Origin: Phlebiopsis flavidoalba
Lineage: Eukaryota; Basidiomycota; Agaricomycetes; Polyporales; Phanerochaetaceae
Direction of reading: 5' to 3'
DNA length: 64,000 bases
Assembly (NCBI GenBank): GCA_035772785.1
Contig: JAOCPU010000001.1
Coordinates: 3,100,001 to 3,164,000, forward strand
Below the pieces are notes generated by a model that saw only the letters and a program-made list of their open reading frames with translations, was not told the origin of the DNA and did no database searches. How positions within the stretch are numbered: the stretch's first letter is position 1; every line of letters starts with the position of its first letter. Below, in pieces: positions 54,350 through 64,000 of the stretch. The translations under genes and the position numbers were made by a program.

Positions 54350-56619
54350 TGCGCTTCAAGCTTCGTATAATCGTATAGGTTCTTCTGCACAGCAAGAACC
54401 AAAAGCAAAGAAAAACAACACAAAGCGGTATTAGATGCACAGGAGCAAGGCTGTCTGTGATGTCTTGGGACTTTGTGTTCGTGAAGATGAAAGAAAGGCC
54501 GGCGGGCGAGATAAAGCGAGAAACGACGTTGGAGGCGGTGGTGATGAGACGAGTGGTGAGCGGGGCCAGGGGCAGAGGTGCGCACGTCGCCGCGCCGATG
54601 GGCGGAGTTTTAATTTGCGTTCCCTTCCCCCACAACGACCAGGCTCAGCTCAGGGCTCGGGTATATACCGTACGCTCCTCCCTGAGATGTCCTGACTGCG
54701 CAGCTGGACGACGTGTATACGGTCGGGATGTTTTTTTTTTTTCTTAGTGACAAACGTAACTCGGGTCCGTAGTGGTTTCGCGGGTATCCGACTGCATGCA
54801 GTGTGCGTTTCAATTCGTGGTAGTCTATGTTGCTCTGCTCGATTCCAAGTCTACCTCCTCCCGACTTACATTAGGCTACTCGATACACACTATCCACTCT
54901 GCGTACCATCCCCCCGTGCGTCTCAATCGTATCTTTCCTTCAGCGACCGAAATGTTGAAGGCGTGTGCCGAAAGGCTTTCATTACCATGGGCGTATGGTG
55001 TATTTTTGCAGTCCTTCCCACTCCATCTTTTTCGCAGAATCTTTTTCCGCTGTCTTTTGCTTTGGGGTGTCAATCGCCAAAATTAACACGTATGGCGAAT
55101 CCATGTCTTATGCAAAGCGGACACTTGCGTCAAGTAACGGCGACATTGATCCCTCTGCTGGGGTCTGGTCTGCATAGCTAGGGTGCTTGTGCTACAATTT
55201 CTAGAGGATCATCTCAGTCTCGGATTACATTCACGGCAACTGGCCAATACCTCCTCTCCCATCATTCTGCTTAAAAACTTTCTCTGACTCTGCTCGGATC
55301 TATGATCCCGGGCTGCGCGATTTTTCGTAGTGATTTCCGGAAAGATCTATCTACGGCCCGCACGTAAAATAACTGCTTAATTAATCAAGTTCGCGGAGTG
55401 CTGCTGCATGATGTGGAGACACACGCATCGATGGGGGTTACAGCAGCGCTCGGACGGATCTTGCTTCACTATCCCTACCTATCTGCCTGGGGTGAAGACT
55501 CGAAGCAAACAAGAACTGAGAATCTTGGAAAGAAAGCATTGAAAGAAAGTGGTAACGTGTAGCCTGAAATGAAGAATAGTGGGCACTCACCGGGCGTACC
55601 AGTAAGCGTTCCAAACCAAAACGCAGTTCAAGATCAGGAACAACTCCCAAGATATCGACTTTCAAAAACTGAAGATAGTTTGTTTTTACACTTCTCTTCA
55701 CTTCTTACAAGCCTGTGCAGAATCACTGTTACTATACTATCTTGAATTTGCAGTCGTTACGGTTCGGCCCGTTATACTCGCGTAGCGCGTCGCGTTTTAA
55801 AGCTATACTACCCATTTGCCACCAGTGACATCCAGAAGAAAGACGTCCGCAACCGCGACACGGGTCCTCAATGAGGACAAGGAAGTCACAAGCCGGGGCA
55901 CGCGATACATTGAGATTATCGACAAGTATGCACAAAATGCATGCATTTAGAAACTTTCCGCCAAGCGTGTAATCCGGGTTTAAAATAAAATAAAAATTTT
56001 GACGGGTTTGCGTACTTGTAACATCACGTGAAACACGAGTTTACAAAGAGGCGACGAAGGTACTTTCTAATCAACATGCAAGATTTAGCATCTCAATCTA
56101 ACATTTATTAATACCATAGTTAGATGTCAGGATATCTATGGATTCAGGCACGTGAAGTCGTAATTCGAGTGCGATTGCAGCAGTGTTAGTGAGGATTGAC
56201 AACTGGGTATATATGTCACGCATTGTTTCACAGCGAAAGACTGCCGCTTGACCAGCTAGACGCCTTCTCGACGGATATTTCAACTATTTAACCTCACAAG
56301 CGGGTGCGCAGGGAGCATCTCAACAAGCCTCTGCATGATTGTCGAGTTTGTAGGCCGTGTGGCCTCTTGCAGGTACTTGCTATCTCAAGGCCGCCCCATA
56401 TGTGCGCACGAGATCCGTTTTCAATTGGTTTCACTCTATCTTATTGATACCATTTGGAAAAAGACGAAAACAACTTTTCTCTGCATGCGAAGTCATTTTA
56501 ACTCGTACGAGGTTGCGGCGGGCATGAATCTCGCTCGCGAGTGCGCGCGATTTCTGGGCATTTTTCAGTACGCTCCCCTCTCCACAATTGACTCGCAATT
56601 GGCTCAGCTGACTAGACGG
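54350..56619. other. Intergenic, no gene recognised
   Basis: This 2.3-kb stretch includes a T12 run at 54731-54742 and becomes AT-rich after 55200. A plus-strand frame at 54747-55181 has hydrophobic segments but no family. The missing N-terminal part of the Argonaute gene should lie at the right end, but I cannot recognise it. Confidence 0.35.
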
Positions 56620-59598
56620 TGGTAAACGTCCCTGTAGAAGCGTGCGCCCCGTCCTCAACAGCTTTATCGTAAACGTGGATACAACTACAGCCACATTGTG
56701 AGCACTATCATTAGACGGGCCCAATCCTAGTCTAATTCCGGCGACATAGCTATCAAGATGGCCCGCTCGTTGAGGTTGCAATGAGATACTTATTCGGAAA
56801 CCGTGCAGATGTTCGCGAATTCATACATCGGTGTAATAACCACAGCAGTTCGAACGGATGCGTCGCTTCTTCAAGGGTGTGGCCATCCGGGTGCAAAGAG
56901 CATATAACGGCGGCCGCAAGCGCTACATCCGAGACTTGATCGTGAACGCGGGGGCTCACGAGTTCGAGAAGGGCAAGGAGAACGAAAAAGTGACAACGGT
57001 AGCGGTGAGTAGCTTCGGATACACAAGAGGACAGATGGCTCATCGAGTTCCAAGGCGCACTATCGGGGCGACCTATCGCAAAGAATTGGCGTGGCCAGGA
57101 CTCTTTTGTGTGTTGTATGTGACGGCGGCGTGGTCTTCCCTGCTGAAGTCTGCGACGTGGTTCCCGGGCAGAGATACAAGAAGAAGCTCGATCCTGACCA
57201 GACGTCAGAGTTCTTGAAAAACACTCGGTCAAGAATCCTGGTCCACGGCTCCAAGCTATCGAGAAGGCCGTCACCGGTCCGGTAAGTCTGGCACACACAT
57301 CACGAGCGCATGGACTCACCCGCGGTTCAGTTGCTCAGCTATCGCGACTCACCGTTCATGCTGGACGTAGGCATGGAAATTGACACCAGACCTCTCGAAA
57401 TCGACGCCCGGCAACTCCCACCCCCAAACGTCATGTACGGGCAGAATAACCGAGCAGTAGGTACCCTTCGCTGCGTCGAAATGCGTTTTGCTCAACAAAC
57501 TCGTGCAGGACGTGACGAGGAATCCTGGCGCGTGGAACGTCGTCGGCAAAAGACTCTGGCAGCCTGCCGAAATTTATCATTGGGCTATCGTCGATTTTTG
57601 ACTCGCCTACGGATAGGCAGGCCGTGACGGTTTTTTCCGCGACATGTTGGCCAAGTGCATGCTTGCCCTCGGTATGTTGTATCTCGCTGCCTCGACTCCT
57701 TGATCTCAAAGCACTTTCTAGGTCTGCGTGAGTATGTTTCCCGAATGATTACAATGCATCTGTGACACGTTTTTTTTAGAATTCCGTCTCCATCCACACA
57801 CGAACATCTTTGAACCCGGAAACCCAGCATGATCCCGAAAGGGTGCGTGATGTTACACAGTCGCTTACCGTTTTTACATGCTGAAGCAAGGGCTTTCAGT
57901 CTTTGAAAACGCTGCCGGCAAGATGCTCGAAGGAGTACCTCAGAACACTCCCCAAGGGATGAGATGCATGAATGGCTGCTTCATTGTCGTAATTCTGCCA
58001 GCACAAGCGCTAGAAACTCCGTAAGCGAGTTAAATACTGGGGCGATACGCAAACGGGTATCTCGACGCAATGTGTGGGTAAGACTTTCATTCCTTCGGGC
58101 ATACTAGTCGAGCCCCTCAGCTGAATGTCTCCCTAGCGTTCAACCCAAGTACAAAGTTGGCCTCAATGACCAGTATTGCAACAATCTCTCATTGAAGTAC
58201 GATGCCGCAGCACAAGTGAATATTTTCCGTCGCTAATTTAACGTCTCTAGAATCAACACGAAGACGTTGGGGGTGAATTGGCTGCCCGGCTCCAGCGACA
58301 TAGAGAACATGTTGATCGACACAATGGTCGTAGGCGAGTAGTGGACCTACACAACAAATTATCTCGCTTTATGGATTACTTATCTGGATCGACAGGATGT
58401 GATTGTGAGCCACCCTGGCCCCCAAGTATTTGACAGGCCCGTCGATCGCAAGTGTGGTTTATTCCTTCAATTCGACTGCTACCCCCAGATACACCCCCCC
58501 TGTTGGACTGCCAAGAGCCCCGATTAGAGATAATCGAACGATCTAACCCGGCATGCTCGACGTATGAACCACTCTTTTATGGGGTCGCAACACAGCCGCT
58601 GACGACGCACATTAGGCGGTCGGCCAAAGGTCACTATTTCAAGCGCAGGGGGAGGGATCCCAAGACTATTCCTTGTTCTACCGTGACGGCGTATCCGAAG
58701 GAGAGTTCTGGCAGGTGGTGGAAAGAGAAATCAAGCCACTCAAGGCGATGCTGCGTTGGCATCAATCTCGTCTTTATCGTGGTGGGCAACCAAAACGGTG
58801 AATATCCTTTGGCTCCCCACAGGAAGCGCTCGCACTGACAATTCCGTGAAACGAGACATCACGTACGCTATTTCTTCCCTCATCCGTGAGGTCAGTCGCT
58901 TTGTAAGTCTAGGGAAACGTAGCTTACCAGGAGCTAGTCAATCCAGGCAAGGGACAAGAAACTTGTGGGAAACTGTCTACCGGGTCTGTCCGTGGTCGAT
59001 TCCGGCGTGGTGCATTCGACACTCCCCGACTTTTACCTTCAGTCGCACGCCGGATTGATTAGGCAGTAGGTCCTCTTTTTATCTGCCTGGAAATTGACAC
59101 ATTAATTTCGTCCCACTTAGCCTCAAGACCTAGCCACTAAATCGTTTTACATAACGATCCAGGCTGGCTCCGGTTCTCGACAAAGTAGCTTAACTTCCTC
59201 TCACGTCAAGCACTCAATTAATTTTATTACAGTCTGCAAAAAAACTATCTTATCATCATGTGCTAACCTTCTACGTTTACTCAGTCGCAACACGCTCCGT
59301 GTCCATCCCGGCTCCTGTATACTGTGAGTAGCGCCCTCTTGTCCCGGAGTCTAGATTCGCTGACGACTTCATTCAGACGCGGACGTAAGTCACCAAATTC
59401 CCACGCCATCTAAACTATTCCTAATCAGCTCCTCACAGCGCGCGTGCACGCGAGCGGCATACCAGTTTAACCAGGACGCGAATCTCGGGGACTACGAGCA
59501 TGACTCCAATAGCGGCACCGCAACGGGGTGCGACGTGAAACGTTGGCGCGACGCGCTCTTGCAAGCACAAGGTCTCGAGAAGATGCATTTTTGTATAA
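56620..59598 (+). CDS. Argonaute (PAZ, MID and PIWI regions; N-terminus not recognised)
   Basis: Argonaute binds small RNAs and silences matching RNAs. From about 56630 the L1 region reads RSVRPVLNSFIVNVDTTTAT, then (intron 56699-56730) GPLVEVAMRYLFGNRADVRE. The PAZ region has GRKRYIRDLIVNAGAHEFEK, RKELAWPGLFCVL and GGVVFPAEVCDVVPGQRYKK, followed by KLDPDQTSEFLKNT. The linker to MID is LLSYRDSPFMLDVGMEIDTR and ARQLPPPNVMYGQNN, then GAWNVVGKRLWQPAEIYHWA. PIWI shows KVGLNDQYCNNLSLKINTK, a SHPGPQV block after the first catalytic Asp, YRDGVSEGEFWQVVEREIKP with the second Asp, LPGLSVVDSGVVHSTLPDFY, LQSHAGL and ATRSVSIPAPVY. The end is ALLQAQGLEKMHF. About fifteen short introns and many indels divide it. 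Between the first Asp and Ser-His-Pro there seem to be two extra residues (DVIVSHP). Confidence 0.87.
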
Positions 59599-60638
59599 GG
59601 TACCTTACACGACTAGGTATATTTTACCCACGACGTATTTAAGTTGTGCACGAAAGGCTTGTTTCCTAATTGTCGATGTGTGCAATTCGATCTTTCTCAT
59701 CTCATACAGTGATAACATGTACGGAATCATGGGAGGCCTTTGGTCTACACTAGTAATCCACGCGACCAGGTTGCCTCTACAAGCCTTGACACAAGTCTGC
59801 GATTCACTGAGCTGTCGTTTATCAAACATGACGCCGAGATGAGCTGTTTTTTATACCCCAAAGACGACTAATGTGGGACCTTGGGTCTGTGGTCACCCCA
59901 GTACACGCCTCGAAAGCATCGTTACCGCGATAGACTTTATTGCTGAGCCAGCGACTGTGGGAGTATACAAACATGTGTATCCGGTGATGGCCGTAGGTAG
60001 CACAACTGTTTAAGCACCTTCCACCTCATAAATACGCAGAAGAATAAATAAGGGTATATGTAAACTTGAATGCTATGCAGCCCAATCCACTCATGAATAT
60101 AACGTTATACCCGCAATGCTTCCCAAAGGGTTTGTAGGTATGTGTACGTCGATCGTACTGCAGCCGCTGTCGAACTCATGATAATAGCCAGTCACGTCAT
60201 GCGCCCAACGCCTCAAAACTCTATGTTTGCTGCTGTTTGATGACCAAACGTCCACCTGCATGGTTTCATGACGTCTAGAATTGTGAACAGCCCTGTGTAG
60301 GTTAAGCAGTTATTTGTTTTTTTTGTCCTGGACGCCATGTTGAGTGAGATGCTATGTTTAAACATGTTGTAAGTCAGGAAAAATCATGTCAATCTAGCGG
60401 GGTATCCTAACTTGCTAGTCAGTCTGGCCAAGCACCCTCTGAACTCCGGCTACAAGTCAACGTTGAATCGGCATCAACGCTTGCTTAATGGCCGCGTATT
60501 GATCGTAGTACGTACCTCTACAACCTTGGAGTACGGTCAGATAAAATAGCTACATCATTTTTTTCCGTAACTTACGTAGAAAAAGGTGATATTAATGCAT
60601 TGCGCAAGCACCATGACTCTATTAATGAGCATGTTTCG
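59599..60638. other. Intergenic, AT-rich
   Basis: No gene was recognised. This is the 3' flank of Argonaute followed by sequence with long stretches of closed frames on both strands. Confidence 0.45.
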
Positions 60639-61290
60639 TTAGTACGTATGTTCTAGCTCTTTTCGTACTTTTTGATACTCACCCAAAATAAGTAGATCCT
60701 TTGGCAAATTCTCAACATCAGTACGGAACATATCCACATTCATGATAACTCTCAACGTAACCGTCGCGGAAAACGAGAGTAGTATAAAGAGTGGCGTTTC
60801 AGCGTATTGGCGCTTCCACCATTGATGATAGGTTCTCGAAAATGTTAAGATAAAAATCAAGAAATCAAAAACAAGAAGCGTCTCCAGGACGCCGCGTTTC
60901 CTTGAGGATCAGATTTTGATTAACATTCAGATAGTTTCATCTGGGGATCTATGCTACTACCACTGTTGGCACTGATGATACTCTCAGTATGGTTACGATC
61001 TTTGAACTTGATCTGGGTCTCAGAGAGTGCTCACCTTCCCGGCGTATATTGCTGCTGGCAGGTCTCTACCGAGCTAGTATTTGATCTACTTACTATATAT
61101 CCGCCAATGTCCCACTAATCATGACAATGAGAAATGCTCCGGTGCGACTGATGAATACGGTCAGTAAGATGCAACGCACCAGGAAGACTGGCTACTACCA
61201 CAGCTCCAGTCATCAGTATCAAAGTTGTAATCCATTTGTTTCTGTCATACAGCGCGCGCGTCCGAAGTGTCTGTAGAACGGAACTAGTAC
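60639..61290 (-). CDS. DUF6533 protein, C-terminal half (partial)
   Basis: Minus-strand exons give TLRTRALYDRNKWITTLILM with TGAVVVAS (61190-61285), then after introns GVLETLLVFDFLIFILTFSR, TYHQWWKRQYAETPLF and a tail to KVRKELEHTY at 60639. The 'LRTxALYxRNK' and 'E-x-L-x-x-F-D-x-x-I-F-x-L-T' blocks are typical of the middle and C-terminal helices of DUF6533 proteins. The N-terminal hallmark is not next to it but at 63165-63413, on the same strand and in the right order. Confidence 0.6.
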
Positions 61291-63164
61291 AGATATGGTT
61301 TAGAAGGGGAAATCTGAGCTACGCTGTAACTTACGGCATATCGATATTTGTAACAGACCAATACCAAGACCGAGCTCGCCAAGCAATGTATAATGATAGC
61401 ACCTGGGTCTACATTGTTAATGGGATGGGCGAAAGCAATAACTTCGCACTTGCTCCTGCAATTTTATTAGATTCTATTCAGACGGTATGATCTAGTAGCT
61501 CTAATGCGCTAACCTCTGGCGTGAGATCACATCAGCATTTTGACACGGCGTCTGAGACGTCTAATTTCGTCTGGACCAGACGGATTTAGACAAATTAGAC
61601 CCCGTCTGGAAACTTGCTGAGGTCTCTGCTGAATCAGGACGAGTTTCCTGGTTTTAGATGGGATTTCTGACAGCACACTGAAATCAGACCGGGCACCAGG
61701 ATGAGCATTAGATCTCTCTAACCAACCATTTAGTGCTGAGTTTCTTTTTGGTCACACAGGCACGCCGGATTTTGGGGTTTCATGAATTTTATTAGGTGAT
61801 TTCAGTTTTACAAAGTCTATGCTACTGTAATACTAATGTTACGCAATACGCCCAGCTTCCCACAATGCGGCGCTGGTATATACCACTTGGTACTCACAGT
61901 CACATAGAATTAGCCTGCTATACGGGGTGGACAAACCAGAGCGCGAATATGCGGGCCTGCGCAGATTCATCCAGCGAGCTCGCATACCCCCCGCGCAAGC
62001 TTGAGCGCTAACCCCATGCGTGAGCACTAGTGACCGCCGCGTGGGCTCAGTCACCCCGGGCCCTGTGGGACCGCCGCTGCATGAGTTTGAAAGCTTCGTA
62101 CATGATGAGTGACCAGTGACCGCCACCACGGGAGCTCAAATGCTCCCTATCAGCCAGGTGCGAGCGTGGAGACGGCACGCGTAACCGCTTGGTGCCCGCC
62201 GCCACGTAAATGTGAATGGCCCCAGCATGGGCTCAGGCATCCTGTAAGCAAGCAGTACATCGGACTTTTACACACCTTGCCTGGGGTTGACTCACACTCC
62301 CTACAGAGTGTTGCTGTCCACCGTGTGATTTTCGAGCTCACACGTTGAGGGGTCAGGTAGCCTTGGTCCGTGATGCATAAACGGGCTTGGTACGGGGTCG
62401 TTTGGGACTCGGCTGATGCGCGGCAAGTGCGCGTGAGCCTGCCTGCGCTCATGGCAGCGCATGTTGCGGTGACATAGGGGTGGGAGACGCTGGAAGGTGG
62501 CTTGGTGAGGGTGGGGCTAGTCACCGCCTGACACTCAAATAAAGATGTGACTCGTACCTTGACGATTGCTCAAAGGGCACAACGCTCTTGCTTTGATGCC
62601 TGAGCTGGTCTAGATTGTTCTATTGACAATGAGCGGGTAGTAGTGCATAGTAAAGCTGTCGGGCGTAAAAACATTGCGCGAGGAATGTGAACTAAATCAA
62701 GACTTGTCGGGGGAGATCCAGTGCGGAAGGAGGAGTGTCGATGAGGAAGAGACAAGAGTGAACAGCGCTTGAGGCCGCTTTTCAACATTGGATAAATAGA
62801 CACAAACAATGGGAGAGAGAAGTGTGAAGTTGAGACGCCCGGACCGTCTACTCTGACAACTCCTGGACACCGACCGCCTCGTCTGATGAGTTTCTGGAGA
62901 ATGGGTCGCGTCTGAAGATGGTCTGTGGCACCTGAAGTCAGTCAAGTTTCAGATGTACAGGCGCCCCATAATCCCAGATTGTCCAGGACGGATCAGGCGC
63001 ATCAGACTCTCTAGGCGGCTTGTCAAAACGCTGATGCAGGAGAAAGCATGCCGATGGTCTTTCGCCACACTCTAAGCTCAGAGTTAACGTAAGCACCTCC
63101 CAGATGGATGGGCTCATACCGAGATTAGGGCAAACAAGCGAATAAAGTAGAACAAAAGCGACGC
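61291..63164. other. Non-coding stretch between DUF6533 pieces, possible insertion
   Basis: From 61990 to 62560 the DNA is clearly more GC-rich than its AT-rich surroundings and repeats GTGACCGCC-type words (62030, 62115). The nested inverted repeat at 61559-61600 lies at the left side. I see no transposase or reverse transcriptase. Confidence 0.4.
61559..61600. repeat. Nested inverted repeat
   Basis: The outer arms GTCTAATTT (61559-61567) and AAATTAGAC (61592-61600) enclose a palindrome with one central base, CGTCTGGACCAGACG (61568-61582). CGTCTGG occurs again just downstream near 61605. The structure looks like the end or core of a small transposon-like element. Confidence 0.85.
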
Positions 63165-63413
63165 CTGTTTTTACCTGGAAATTTCCATATATACCGATAT
63201 TCATCGTCAAAGGTTGAGATATAATCGTATAAAAGGACACCTTGATAACAGCGGTTAGCCTCGAGACCTCTAGGATAATTTAGAGGCGAGACCGTACTGG
63301 TAGAGGCCAGCTCTAAGCAAGCGTATGGATGGCTGTTATTTATGTTATCTTTTAATATTTTGAGTAAAGTAGCCGAAGTGTACTTACACTTGCCATGACG
63401 AAGGATCGGACAT
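63165..63413 (-). CDS. DUF6533 protein, N-terminal fragment
   Basis: The start is MSDPSSWQ, followed by a donor GTGTAAGT. The next exon gives NRCYQGVLLYDYISTFDDEY and RYIWKFP, with a donor GTAAAAAC behind it. 'Y-x-x-x-L-L-Y-D-Y-x-x-T-F-D-D-E-x-x-x-I-W' is the N-terminal hallmark of DUF6533. The continuation expected to encode the following helices is not readable to the left. This piece and 60639-61290 may be one gene separated by about 1.9 kb. Confidence 0.55.
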
Positions 63414-64000
63414 CTTAGACCTCAAGAAATCATCCCCTGCATTTTGTGAAGCTGAGCTTATAAAGAGCAGCTGCGGCTGATGCCTGAGATTCGGGTGCTT
63501 TACTACAACGTTTGCTTGTAGGCGTTGACTGTTGCCCTCAGATGAGTCACAATCGAATCTTTCAAGAAAGAATCTATTTTGATGTGAGGTACGCACTGCT
63601 GTGCGTATATTTTCTCACGCGATTTTGATTATAGCTGCACTCCATAGCCACGACTTGGAATATTTTCTTAATCCTGCCATAATGCATATGTTCATGTTCT
63701 GCATGAATCACGGTGTGAGAGAGATAGGGTGAGATATGTAGACACACCATAATACTATTACAACGAGAGGGTTCAACAGATGAAAGCTCAGCTCAACAGC
63801 TTGGAGAAAAAGGAATGCTTCCTGCCCGACTTCGAGCGGCGTGCCTGAAACTTGGAATCTATCATGAAATCATAACAGCCAGAATGCTCAGTTCGGCATT
63901 CTAGACGGCCGTCCGCAAGATGTTTGATATCCTAGCGCACGAGTTCTATTGAGAACCTTCGCCTGTATAGGTATTTAATTTGCAGTTTTGGATAAAACAG
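63414..64000. other. No gene recognised
   Basis: This AT-rich sequence is probably upstream of the DUF6533 gene. No promoter element or open frame is worth naming. Confidence 0.45.

Overview
The window is nuclear DNA of a basidiomycete fungus, most likely an Agaricomycete. The genes are compact and cut by introns of about 45-60 nt with GTRNGT donors and CTNAC-like branch sites. They include ordinary fungal housekeeping genes (CDC42, a Rab11/Ypt31 GTPase, SF3B4, CWC22, EMC4) and DUF6533 membrane proteins, a family I know only from Agaricomycetes. I cannot name the species; a Rhizoctonia-like fungus is a guess.

Layout. 1-3.6 kb: the 3' end of a Dicer gene (second RNase III domain) and an AhpD/carboxymuconolactone-decarboxylase-like gene. 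3.6-17.5 kb: a CpG-rich block with no recognisable conserved gene apart from one hypothetical family member. It is built from several unrelated repeat families (58-bp units, repeated exon-like units, an intron-like array, about 140-bp tandem repeats and three covarying hairpins). 17.55-20.7 kb: a second, direct copy of 3.1 kb of the Dicer-end/AhpD-like segment. 20.75-25.1 kb: a long protein with a disordered N-terminal part, a Gly/Trp-repeat region and C-terminal WD40 repeats. 26-34 kb: CDC42, SF3B4, a DUF6533 protein and an ITFG1/TIP-like FG-GAP membrane protein. 34-40 kb: a LACTB2-like metallo-beta-lactamase, an unknown protein and CWC22. 41-52.6 kb: two related small membrane proteins, a hypothetical gene, a secreted alpha/beta hydrolase, a senescence/spartin-domain protein, EMC4 and a multipass membrane protein. 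53-59.6 kb: Rab11 and an Argonaute. 60-64 kb: AT-richer DNA with two pieces of a second DUF6533 gene.

The notable theme is RNA silencing. Dicer, a candidate GW/WG (Argonaute-hook-like) protein and Argonaute lie within 60 kb, together with two spliceosome proteins and a block of hairpins and intron-like repeats that could be a small-RNA source. That link is inference.

Quality warning. Almost every conserved gene, including ones expected to be essential (CDC42, SF3B4, Rab11, CWC22), carries single-base insertions or deletions, mostly in homopolymers. The simplest reading is unpolished long-read sequence. Gene ends are therefore given from the conserved protein pattern across frame breaks, and 'broken' should not be read as 'pseudogene' without resequencing.
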